DNA of 64,000 nucleotides from NCBI GenBank assembly GCA_009801085.1, contig VNWV01000006.1:558001-622000 (forward strand). The letters run 5' to 3'. The position numbers and the translations under genes are program-made. Each line of letters begins with the position of its first letter. Position 1 is the stretch's first letter. The notes beneath the pieces were generated by a model. It had not been told where the DNA came from. It searched no databases and was given only the letters and a program-made list of their open reading frames with translations. Below are positions 42,140-53,162 of the stretch, piece by piece. Source of the stretch: Lasiodiplodia sp. COLG20. Its lineage: Eukaryota; Ascomycota; Dothideomycetes; Botryosphaeriales; Botryosphaeriaceae.

Positions 42140-43781
42140 TCAAGGACTATCAAGTCGTGGCCTGGTGTGGGAAAAGGTTAGCAGCAGTATTGGAGTTGTC
42201 CTGTTGGAACTGATACTTACCATTTGGCATCGCCTCAGTGGATTTCTTAGGAGACTGGCTAGCGAAGCGCCTGAAGTAGGCGATCCACCTCTCATTCCAC
42301 TCCGGCTGGATCAAGGATAGCAATTGCTTATCTGGACGGTCCAGGTTGCGGACAAAGAACTGATGGGTAGAATGACCGAGCTGCCACTGTCCTTCACGAT
42401 CCTCGGGAGCAGGGATGACAACGTCGTTGCGGCACTTGACACAGTTGTATGCGAAATGTGTCGGGACCGCAGGCGGCGCTTTCTTCTGGCAACGCGGGCA
42501 CAGAGGAGTCCTCTCGACATCATCACTCTTCTCGACTTGGTGCAACTTTATGTACTGGTTGCGTGCCTCATGCAGCTCCTCGAGATGGTTGATGCGATGG
42601 TGGAGGCAGCGATGCTGCAGGTCGCATGTACACCCGTTGCAGCCCCAGCCATTGTTATCCAGAGAGGCTACGGCGCAGTCGTCACAGAGGGGCAGCAGGG
42701 CACCGTCGAAGTGGCCGCTAGCCGCCTTGTGATTCAAGTGCTTGATCTGCTTATCATCACACTCGGTGCAAATGACAAAGTCATTGGCCTCCCACTCGTA
42801 GATCTCGTCTTTGAGACGTTTGTAAGTGATGTCGCGTCTGATCAGCTGGCTCCGAGCACGGCGGCTCTTCTTCTGCGTGGGGCTCTCCTGGTTGTCATCA
42901 CCGCCCTCGAAACCTTCGCTACTGTCATGCTCCTCTTCCTGAAGAATCTCCTCCCGGCGAAGCTTCATGTAGAGCTCGAAGTGGGACTCGCGGCTCTCGC
43001 AGCAAACGAAGCCATTCGGGTGAGTGGCATCATTGCCGTGGGGGTGGACACCGAAGTTTTCATCGCAGCGGACGGCCTGGCGGTCCTCAATCTTCAGGGG
43101 CTCCTTGACTGACTGCTCAGGCATACCGTCGTCCCAAAGCCACTTGACATACGAGTTCTTGAGGTTGAGCTCGTTCTCGCCGTGCTTTTCGTTCGACCAA
43201 TCGCCATACCTCGCCTTGGTCTGTGGCCCAGGCCTGGGATGGTCCAAGACAACGCGAGTGGTGTAGAACTCCATACCGGAAGTGGTCCGCAGCCTGCTGT
43301 TGTTGTTCTTGAACATGAAGCCGACCATACGGTTCATCCAAGAGCGTTCCATGGTGCCATCCCTCTTGATGCCCTTGCGGGGAGCGTGCGCCAGCTTCCA
43401 GGCGCCGGCAAGGAACTCGGGGAGGCGCCTGGCCTTCTCTGCCTTCAGCCTCTCTGCTTCGGCATGGGGGTCAACGATCCTGACGGCAGACTTGCGAGGG
43501 CTACGCCTGGCCGAGTCAAAACCTTCTACGCCCACGTCCTCTGCATTGTTGGTATTGTCGTCGTAAAGTTCGCTGGCGCTGTTCTCATCGATGCCAGAGT
43601 ATGCGTCTTCGCTCTCATTGTCCGTGTTGTGTAGCCCATCGTCATCGCTGACCTCGTCATCGTTGTCGCTATCGTCGTTGTACCGCGGCTGCTGAGGCGT
43701 CGGCTGCGCTGCCAGGCGTGCCGACTTTCTGACGCTACCGCTCTGAGAGATGCTTGGATGTTGGTCAGACATGGTGTTCAA
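42136..43781 (-). CDS. Large cysteine-rich protein, paralogue 2 (function unknown)
   Basis: A frame of 543 codons (stop at 42150) with an optional last intron. Residues 1-100 are acidic and Ser/Asn-rich (DDEVSDDDG). Cys positions: C239 (AVRCDE), C260, C338-x2-C341, C366-x2-C369, C384-x-C386, C392, C428-x2-C431, C447-x2-C450. The block LCDDCAVASLDNNGWGCNGC aligns with paralogue 1, and so do LNL-xx-Y-xx-WL ahead of the core and FAYNCVKCRNDVVIP after it. The basic segment KKSRRARSQLIRR could be a nuclear signal. A perfect donor (GTAAGT), CTAAC branch and CACCAG acceptor near the 3' end would remove 59 nt and replace the last 22 residues by HDLIVLD, stopping at 42136. I list the wider span. A start at 43772 (MSDQ) is also possible. 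Confidence 0.75.
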
Positions 43782-45297
43782 TTGAAGGTACTGTTGGAAG
43801 GAGAGTAATCCGAGTCGTGGTGGTTACTTGTCTGTCGCAGACGTTAGTGCATGTGGATGGAAAGGTATCGAGTTTATAGAAGTCAAGCTGGATCAAGCCT
43901 TAGGAGCACAATGCGGGTGGACGTGCGGAGAGGGAGCCACCGACAAGTAAAGCAAAGAAGAGTGTGGAAACTTACCGGGGGGTTAGGTATGGAGCGAGGT
44001 GGCGCTGGTGTTTGTTCGTAAGCCCGGACCAGTGGAAAGAGTAAAGGAATGCTGTGCGGCTGAATTCGCAAGCTGTCAGATATGTCCAAAGGCTGAAGAG
44101 GTTGGAAAACGAGAGGTGGAGTGGGAGGGTGAAGGTCAGGCCAAGGACTCATGAAGGCATGCGCACGGTGTGATTGAGGGTGTTAAGCCGCAGGGCTGGC
44201 GGAATAAAATCACTGCCGGAGCCTATAGGAAAATTGGTGCGGTCATGGGCCACGCTTGCTGGACGCGTGCCTCCTCAAAAAGGCAACTCTTACGTCACTG
44301 TGCTTCTTGATATCGACCGCACGCTGTGTCCGTGCTTATACCGGGCCGGGATGGGTCACGGCTGGTTGAAATACCGAGAATAAGGCGTTCAACAGAAAGA
44401 ACATGCAAAGCGGCTTACAGAAGAGGGAACTTATGCTTACACACTCCGTCGAACTACCGCTTACGGAACCAAGTACCACCGAGAACTTTCTCATGCGGCT
44501 TCTTTCGAAGTATATAATCATCAGAAGAGAAGTGTCTTCTATACCTAAGAGGTATACTGCCATTCTACATGTAGCCAAATTGAATAAATTGCTAGACAAA
44601 TGAGTGTCGTTTGTCGAAGTCGGGAATGTTCTAGACGGTAGTAGAACATGTTGTCCCCTCAAACCAAACGGTTCTATTCGTCAAACAAATGCAACTACCA
44701 AGCCTAACCAAGCAGCTTCTATACGTCTTCTATAGCATATTAGTACCTGGTGAAAGGAAGGTTTTGCGTATGTTGTGTTCTAAAACCGCTCTCGAAGAGC
44801 AAACCCCATGCCACAATCAAATCGCGCCATTTTATTGCATGGATTTGAAGCGCGTTTATATTAGTACCAGAAGGAATAGCCAGAAAATGTCTTGATCGGA
44901 TTTAACGGAACAGTATCCTATCTGCTTTGCGGCGTAGAGGCAAGAACTCCCTTTACCTCTCGGGGATCCCAGATTCAGGACCCGAGTAGTATCTGCACAG
45001 AAAACAAGTATGGACAACTTCATGGCCAATGTGCGTTTTGCATCACAGCGGCAAGAGAATCTGCATGTACGGGTTGAGACTCCCAAAGGGCGCCTGAATA
45101 CGATGTCTTCTCTGTTGTGCTTTTCCTTCCGTCAGAGAACAACAAAAAGCATGGCAGGTTCACCCTCGGCAATGACAGCCGAATTTTGGGGGGATCGTGG
45201 CTTGCCAAAAGGCGTAACTGCGGAAGAAGCCCGGGACACACACGGGAGCAAAACGGAACCCACCCACCTACGAGAGTGCCAAAAAGAAAATCAAAAA
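43782..45297. other. Intergenic, no supported gene
   Basis: Short unrelated frames only. The region upstream of 43781 is the promoter of Cys-rich paralogue 2. Confidence 0.35.
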
Positions 45298-45416
45298 ACG
45301 TACAACAGCCGGGATTCCCCAATGGTCACCCACTTGAGTACTAATCGGCCGGTTCGCAGCTTAAGTACGGCTGAGCGGACGGGAAGCCCTGCATTCTGCG
45401 ACCTATGGTCGTACGT
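45298..45416 (-). rRNA. 5S ribosomal RNA (dispersed copy)
   Basis: The minus strand reads ACGTACGACCATAGGTCGC..., then the fungal 5S core GGGCTTCCCGTCCGCTCAGC and CGTACTTAAGC, then GTGGGTGACCATTGGGGAATCC and ends GCTGTTGTACGT. Terminal ACGTAC pairs with GTACGT. Helix III (GGTCGCAG with CTGCGAACC) differs from the common mould sequence but by compensating changes, so the fold is kept. Length is 119 nt. A T6 run (plus 45293-45298) ends it, as Pol III requires. In Pezizomycotina 5S genes lie scattered outside the rDNA, which fits. Confidence 0.9.
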
Positions 45417-46171
45417 GACAGAAGACGTTGTTGACAGCACTTATCATCCCCAGTCAACAGACAGTCATCTGCCTGTCCATTACGAAGAGATTGATTGACG
45501 TGCGCAAAGGATATGCATTTGAGTGTTGGTCCAGTTCGCAGTGTCTCTTGCTTTTGGGTTGCAAGACTGAGGCACTGCCAAAGGCTTAGTCAAGAAAAGC
45601 TTTAATTGGCACAAACGACGCAAGCGCAATATTTTATTGAACGTGCAACTCGCTGTATCGGAATAGGGGAATGTAGCGGTGACGAGTGGAGGTCTCATCT
45701 GATCAGAGCTCTTGAGCACTGGCAACCAAGTTGGTCGATGCAGACCCATCCAACCTATCGGCGATAAATCCGAGTTTTCTCGAACGATTTCCCCCAGAGA
45801 TGCAATCGCGCGGACCGGCTGCAGTTTTATTCTTGGTAGAATGTCAATATTACTTCCTTGGCGCGGTCCACTACAACAGGTGTGACCTTCTACGCCATGA
45901 CCTATACACTCGCTGCTCAATCGTCGGCGTTTTGTATTCTCTGCCACAACCCTCTCGGCTGGCGGGCTATCTTGACGGAGGAGGCCGAAACAACAAAAAT
46001 TCATCTGAAAGGCATGTGAAAACAAGGAGCAAGGTACCATGAACTCCATTTTCCACCCCAACGTCACGCCAAGAAGAATGGACGGAACCTCGTATTCCAG
46101 CGTCCCGCTATAGCACTGCATGTCACCGTCTTTCCGATGATCTCCATCGCCCCTGGTCCCAGATGCTCCAG
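45417..46171. other. Intergenic upstream of the first PhiA-like gene
   Basis: A 213-codon minus frame (45480-46121) lacks any family motif. Considered non-coding. Confidence 0.35.
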
Positions 46172-46180
46172 ATATAAAAG
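46172..46180 (+). promoter_or_regulatory. TATA box of PhiA-like gene 1
   Basis: ATATAAAAG lies 115 bases before the ATG at 46295, at a distance usual for TATA-driven, strongly induced fungal genes. The leader between is CA/CT-rich and contains ACCACCACTACCACCACC without an upstream ATG. Confidence 0.6.
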
Positions 46181-46294
46181 CTTGCTTGCTTGCAGCGTAG
46201 TGTATTTTCTACATCCACCAGAATCAGCATCAATTCACACTACCAACCCTCTTCCAACACCACCACTACCACCACCACCTCCTCTTTCAGCAAA

Positions 46295-46922
46295 ATGAAG
46301 TTCGCTGGTCTCCTCGCCTCCGGCCTCGTCTCCGCCGGCATTAGCATGGCCGCACCCGTCGACGACCGCTTCCCCGATAGCGGACCGTTCAAGATGATGG
46401 CGCTGGCCTACGAGCAGCCCATCCACTACGCCTACGTCGACGTCAGCGGCGGCTTCTTCTACATCTACCGCGACACCAACTCCACCTGCGGCAGCGACGA
46501 GCCCGTCCTCGACGGCCCCAACGACCGTGGTATTCTGACCACTTACGGTGACGGCAAGCAAAACACCCAGGAGGGTAAGTTCAAACCCCTTCCTCAAAAA
46601 GAGATCCAAATACTCACAAAACAAAATAGCATACGTTAACATTGGCGGTGCCGCCGGCGGCATCTTCTCCCTCGCCCCCTCCCAGGACCCTGCCACCACC
46701 CCCGATGACGTCACCGACCGCTTCACCCGCGTCGCTGGCCCGGACATCTCCCAACTGTACTACGATGGCGGCAACTGGCTGGCCTGCCCCACCGAGATCG
46801 ATGGCCAGTACCTCGTCTACGCCGAGAAGGCCTGGTCCCACGAAGAGGGCAAGGACAAGTGCATTCCCTTCGAAATCCGCACCGACAAGGTCGAGTCCCC
46901 CAAGAACTGCGAATACTTCTAA
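46295..46922 (+). CDS. PhiA-like secreted cell-wall protein 1
   Basis: Exons 46295-46574 and 46630-46922, 190 residues. A signal peptide is evident (MKFAGLLASGLVSAGISMAA), cleaved near APVDDR. The body has GPFKMMALAYEQPIHYAYV, GGFFYI, NSTCGSDEPVLDGP, then DRFTRVAGPDISQLYYDGGN, WLACPTE and KCIPFEIRTDK. These fit the fungal PhiA family, a phialide cell-wall protein studied in Aspergillus as needed for normal conidiation, though overall similarity beyond the pattern is inferred. Three Cys in the mature part (at STCG, LACP and DKCIP) plus one near the end (NCEYF) could form two disulfides. A close paralogue with the same exon lengths lies at 62128-62759 on the other strand. Confidence 0.82.
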
Positions 46923-48209
46923 GTCAAGAGGGGAAGATACAAAGATATCTAATGTGTATATAACTTAATTTGGCAACGCACGCTTTCATGTACTACGAAC
47001 ATGGATGGAAAATGTACTGTTTTCCTTAGACAATTATTCTCCACTTTGGAAATGTGATGTATCCACCAATCGTCTTCGCGGTAGTGTGTATGTACAACCT
47101 ACCAAGATTCCCGACCGAGACCAATGTCATGGAACAAGACACTAAAGCCTTAGATATATTTCGGGTATTAATGATACTATCAGCAAGGCTGAATCTTCGA
47201 GGCTTGCTGAGTGTAGTCGTGCGGAGGTAGGTGGTCATCTGGGACAAATGGAGGCTGACCGGCAAACCCGCGCTCCTCAGCTCAGCCAAGTACCGCGAAA
47301 AGAATGACACAAGGGCTGGATAATCCCGCCAGCTTCCACTTGGCATTTCCTCAGTCCGGAAAAGATTGACCAGCCTTGTGACGTAATGCATGCAAGAGCT
47401 TACGCCTTCATAGCTTGTGGAACCACACCCGGCGTGAGCCACGTACATGGAGTTCTTTGTGAGCTGCAAAGACAAATGAGTTGTCATCGCTGTATTCAAT
47501 GGCCCTCTTTTCGCTTGCATATATACGACACGGGCTACTGAAGAGTGAAAGTCAATGACATATGCTTTGGAAAGGAGGAAACAACAGTAGCATGCGGCTG
47601 TAGGAAATTAAGCGAGGAAAATGGATGAAAAAGGTGGTTGACGGTAGCGAATCACGTTTCGTGGTCGTAGAGTAGCGACTGACTGTTCTCTTGCCCAATT
47701 AACGTGTTCTTACCTTCGCTCTCGACCTTCATAAGGCACATAATTCGCATCATCTGGTTCATTCTCATAGTCAGACATTCGGGGAATGAACCAATTAAGT
47801 TTGTTTTCCTATGTAGATTGGGCTTTGTGGCTGATGGCGAGAACGGATATGCTTGTTTTGTGAACCCATGCGATTCTGACCTATCATATCACGACCATTC
47901 GGCCAAATACTCTTGTCAGCAGGATCTTTCATCGCTGTGCCAGCTTTCGGCTGCGGGACCCCTCTGTAATCACCTCTCCCCAGCCACTGTTCGATGGAAA
48001 GAGCCGTCGCGGAAACAGAGAGCTTACCCGATGCAAGGTGACGCTCTGCGGAAACTACCAACGAAGACTAGTTATATAAGCCACCCTGAAATTCTGACAT
48101 TCTTTTGATCCCCACCCGTGCTTTTGTGAGCCAGTGCCATCTTTTCAGTGACGCAATGGGTGAAAGACAGCCTTCGGAAAGGCACTCTTTCCTCAACACC
48201 ATAAACACG
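46923..48209. other. Intergenic, possible unrecognised frame
   Basis: A 164-codon minus frame (47026-47520) reads somewhat protein-like (SMYVAHAGCGSTSYEGVSSC) but matches no family I know and has no clear start context. The rest shows nothing. Confidence 0.3.
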
Positions 48210-51200
48210 ATGAGCCTTGGATCCCCGAGCATAGTCAGCCCTTCACTGTCCAGAAAGTAACAAAATGCCTCATTTTGATACAACACTGCGCAAAGGCTGA
48301 TAAAGTGAAAGCAAACAAGACTCAGCCTCGCCGAAACGCCGCAACTTCCTATTCTCTCGACGAGAAACCCGATCTCCGAGCATATTCGACGGTCCGTCGG
48401 CCGAGGTATCAACCCAAGATCAGCCTCTTTGTTGCGTCTGTGAGAACACCATCGAACCGCTCAGCTACTGTCATGGATGCGACGCATACTACTGCGATGG
48501 ATGTTGGGAAACACAGGTACCACACCGGAAGAAACTATCTTCCCACGAGAAGATGCAAGCCAGCATAGCTACGAAAATCAAAAACGCCATGATGCCGCCC
48601 TCGGCTGGAGAAGAAGAGGAAAGAATGCACAAGAGCGATCTACAGACAGCGTGGTTCGGCGTCTTTCGTCCTGAGGATTCGCGTCCCTCGTTTCAGCTGT
48701 ATGGTCGACTGCTGGAACTGACATCAAAGTCTAATCAGGACAGCGAACAGAGGAACCGGACACCTGGGCTGGTGTCATTCGTTGGAGACACAGGTGCAGG
48801 AAAAAGCTCCTTGATCAGACTTCTCATCGAAAATCAAAATCGAGACTCTCAACCTTTCCAGACTCCGGTTGTGGGTTCGTCAACTTCCATTCAACCCACA
48901 TCCGAAGACGTACATCTTTATGCCGACCCTTGAACAGCGTCCAGTGATGCTCCAATTCTCTACGCCGATTGCGAGGGGCTTCTGGGCGGTGATAGAGCAC
49001 CACTCACCGCAGCGCTGAAGCAAAGATTGTACAGACCCATGGCCAGCACCCCGATTACCAGCAGTCCGATTGCTGGCAGCCCGCAATCTGTGGACGACGA
49101 TGTGAACCGAAGACTCAAAGTATACGAGAGAGAGATTACATGGGATACTCAACACTCATCGCGTCAGTTTGCCGTCAAGAATCTTTACCCTCGACTGCTC
49201 TACATCTTCTCCGATGTGGTCGTATTCGTGGTCAAAAATCCAAGGTAAGCTAGTACTTGTCGCAAGTTCACTAATCAGAATGATAAAAATGCTAATGGAC
49301 AACTACGCTTAAGAGTCCTCGAGAGTGTATTCCAAAACTTGATTGAGTGGGCGGATTCAGCATTGGAGAAATCTTCAAACCAGCCTTCCTTGCCACATGC
49401 CATCATAGTCTTCAATGCTTCGGATCCGCAAGACCCCGACCTTGCCGCCGAAGAGTCGTTCTGGAGCATAGAAGGCACCACAAAAGAAGTTTTCACAGCG
49501 CTTTCCCGTCTACTGCACGAGAGCGACGCGTTCAACAAGTACGTGGACATGTGGAAGAAAAAGGGAAGGGTGATCAACAGCTTCGAGGCTCTGGTAAATT
49601 GCTATTACAGCTCCGTGCAAGTACGAAACATATCTATGGCCCCATAATTCTCAATATACTGACTGCAACAGGTCATCCGGGTTCCCGCACGACAGCAGCC
49701 GAAATTGATTCACGAGCAAGCTGAGAAGCTTTATCTTAGCATCAACAACAGCTGCAGACAGTCCCATCAGACGAGACAGCGTCTCCGCATGCTTTTTGAC
49801 GTTGGAGATTTGCAAACATACATGGAGTGCGCCGTCGAACATTTCGCAACCACCTTGAAAGACCCTTTCGACTTCGTCCGAGCATCCAACGTCAACAGTC
49901 CCATCCCCTTCAACTTTGCTGGGAACATCCTGAAACTTGCCATCAACATCATGAAAACGCGTCAAAAAGACTCCCAACAGCTTCTTCGGTACCTCAGTTA
50001 CATGGTCGCCTCCTGCGTAATGCTGGATGTTGTTCGCAACAAGAAAGGGGGTAATGCTCCCCGCGGCGAACAAAGTAGAAATCCCATCTACTGACGACCA
50101 CAGGGAAAATCAATGCAGTATTCCCCCACTATGTAGAACACCTCCGTTCAGCCGTCCGAAATTTTGCCAAAAGCCACCGGCCTTGCGAATATGCCAAGCC
50201 TGAGAACGGCATGCGTTGCGTCAACGTCAGCTCCGGCCACTCCAAAGGACATCAGACGTCTGATGGTAAGATATTCGCAACTGGGGACTTTGTGGCATCT
50301 ATCTCCCGTGAAGAACTTCAACGTGACTTTGAGAGCAGGGTTTTCGTCTGCTTACAAAAGCTGCATCAGGATCTGCAAGATCGTACTGTCAAAGGTGAGA
50401 GTGACATGGCTGTGGCAAGGGAGATCCATCAAGAACAAACTTTACGTCCGTTCTGGGGAGGTCTCAACGATGACGGGGTGGTCCGCCACTTTCATAGTCA
50501 CACTGCTTGCTTTTGTTGTCTTTTCGATGTACCTGAGCATGCACTTCCTTGCGGACACACAATTTGTACCAAGTGTGCAAGGATGTACGGAGAGTACGAC
50601 GGACCCCAAATGTATCTCAAGATACAATCATGCCCTTTGTGCACCGGCGGTCCAAAGCAGAATCATCCTTGGACGATACCTCTGAAACCCAAAACCGCTG
50701 GAGTTCGGATCTTAACTTTGGACGGGTATACCCCCTTAATTTTTAAGCTACATTAATGGACGCTAACGATAAATACAGGGGAGGCATGCGAGGGATCGTC
50801 GAGCTTGAGGTTCTTCAAGGCATCGAACGAGCCATGGAAAACAGACTTGCGGTCACCAGTTTCTTTGACCTGATCGTGGGCACCAGGTAAAACACTTCAA
50901 CCTCGTATGGCTCTTGCCACTGCTGACTCTGATAGCACTGGCGGCTTGATTGCCCTGGGTCTCGGCGTGAAGGAGTGGTCCGTCCAGGAATGCATTAGAA
51001 CGTTCGAAGGTTTGGTGGCTACAGCCTTCACTCCGCGCACGGGTAGTTCAATCCCGCTTGTTGGTCCACTGGTGACAAGCTTGAAAAGCTCTGCATACGA
51101 GACAAAACCACTCGAGGAAGCACTCATGCAGGCTTTCGGGACTGACGAATACATTTTCGGCGGAAAACGGCCATTCGCGCAGTACGAATCGACGAAAAAG

Positions 51201-53162
51201 GTGGTAGTCACATCGACTTCCTCCGGCATGGCTGTTGCCCTGACAAACTACAGCCGACACGTCCATCCTACGAAGCGTAAGTACTTGAGACGCCCAAGGC
51301 AGATTTGTTCAGTACTGATTGAACAGTGTCTTACCATTACCAGAGGGGCGAAACCATGAATGAAGAATTGAAGATCTGGGAAGCGTAAGTCTGCGGCTGT
51401 GCAACCCACAACAACTGAAATTGACCCGAAATTGTAGAGCCCGAGCAACATCGGCAGCACCATGGTTCTTCAAGCCTTTCATGCATGGAGGGACAGGACA
51501 GACCTACTTCGACGGTGCCATATTCCACAACAACCCGATGTCGCAATCATGGAGCGACAAAACCTCTGGCCAGATGAGCCGTGCGAGTTTCCCGATATTA
51601 TCCTCTCCATTGGTACAGGAACCAGCACAGGGCTAGAAACCCGAAGATCAGGCCTTCAACCCGACAAACCACATCAGGGATTAGCCGGACTCCTGGCAAA
51701 CATGTACCACCTGGCCAAGGATCGATTCGAATCCGCGTTGAATTGTAACGTGACTTGGGACAAATTCATCAACGCGGCGGCGAGATCATGGGATATCTCC
51801 AGACTCCACCGGATCAACCCGATGCTGACCGGAGAGGTCCCGGCGCTGGATGATGTGAAGAAGATGAAGTCCATCCAAGATGACGTTCGCCGGACGCACA
51901 ACTCAGAAGGGGTCGAAATCAGTCGATTGCTGCAGATAACGAAGCGTCTGATAGCCACGAGCTTTTATTTTCAGCTATCTGGACGCATTAAAGACAGAGA
52001 AGCTACTGGTGAGGGACATTTTTCTGAGTCATATGGGAGTCAGCGCTGATTGAAGCCAGGGAGGATTTGCTGCCGTTTCCCTCCAAAATCAGTTGAAATC
52101 AGTGAGATCGGCACTTTGCTTCGTCGATGGGCGGAGATGGGTCATCCGCCGAAATTCGAGTTCAGTGAAGCGGGGAGATTGGTGCATTCCAAAAGCAGCC
52201 TTATTCTCGCACAGGAAGACCTCAACCTCATGATCAAGGAGTCCAAATTTCCCCATATCTACGTGAAAGTCAGATTGTCCTACAACCGGTCGGAGACTGA
52301 AATGCGCCTTTCATTTCAAGACCGAAACAACAGTGTGTATCCTATTAGTGGGTTTCCGCGGTGTCTTGACGACGATGAAGTTGATAGCATAGGGGGTGAG
52401 TGAAATATCTAACCATTGTATCTTAGGCGCATGGCTGACAACACCATAGGGCCTCGCAGGGGCTCTGGCTTCTCTTCTGTCAGGAATCATCGACGCTGGT
52501 TTGAACCAGTTGGTGAACCAAGTTTGGATTGGGTTCCACCCGACACGCCTACGGTGGATAATCTTGGACATACCTCTCTCACAGCGTGGCGCACATCTGC
52601 AGACATCCTGGGGCAACCTTCAGAAGAGACACTTGAGAAAACGGACGTACCGGTCGTCAAGGTGGATGTACCACCAGATGATGCCGCAAAGACGAAGGGC
52701 AAGCCCCCTTCCCGGTTGGGCAGCATCAGAGGCCGACTTTCCCCGTCCTCAAGAACTTCTGAACCCGATGTTGTACAATCTGTGAGCGAATCCGCGCAAG
52801 TGGAGCATATCTCAATGACCCAGGATATACAAGAGCTTCCTGGTGATTGTCTCCTGGAGCCCAGCGCAGGGGGTACCCTCCACAGAGTCGATGAAGGGCT
52901 ACCTTTCTACGGTGGTGTCGGGGATATGTCGGAGCAGTTGAAAACCACGGACATGTCTCCATCTCCCACTTCGCGTATCAACGAGGGCCCTCCCAGGCCG
53001 ATCGAAGCCTCAGCTCGAGATGCAGGCTCCTCATTCCAGGATATCATCCCCGACCTTGAATACACCTTCTCCGGCACATCAGAGCCTCGGTCAAGGTCTC
53101 CGGGACTAGTTGAAAGAACATTGTCAAAACTGCATAGGAGTACTTCTGGAAGGAGTGTTTGA
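48210..53162 (+). pseudogene. Zinc finger - GBP-like GTPase - RING - patatin phospholipase, broken by a stop and a frameshift
   Basis: Eleven exons (48210-48256, 48306-49244, 49314-49620, 49672-50050, 50104-50725, 50779-50886, 50936-51276, 51327-51384, 51438-52008, 52060-52395, 52450-53162) join to 4,421 nt. Numbered by codon: a B-box-like finger C58/C61/C71/C74/C79/C82 with H88/H95; the P-loop GDTGAGKS at 176-183; G3-like DCEG at 237-240; a long helical region; a RING-like finger near 693-736 (PCGHTICTKC, CPLC); patatin oxyanion loop DGGGMRG near 764; nucleophile G-T-S801-T-G-G; dyad Asp959 in FDGAIFHNNP. An in-frame TGA (48931-48933, codon 225) and loss of one base near 51535 both break it; the exon sum is one short of a multiple of three, as expected. 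Patatins hydrolyse phospholipid acyl chains; DxEG-type GTPases include GBP/atlastin. The combination suggests stimulus-driven membrane attack. First exon is inferred from a GTAACA/AAAG junction. Confidence 0.8.

Noticed and set aside
45010..45498. 162-codon plus frame overlapping the 5S gene
   Set aside because: It is antisense to the 5S rRNA and has no protein signature.
47026..47520. 164-codon minus frame downstream of PhiA-like gene 1
   Set aside because: Somewhat protein-like but no family, no clear start context and no intron support; left as intergenic content.
48889..48951. 63-nt intron that would skip the TGA in the patatin fusion gene
   Set aside because: It would delete the conserved TSEDVHLYADP segment and has a poor donor (GTTCGT); a nonsense mutation explains the data better.
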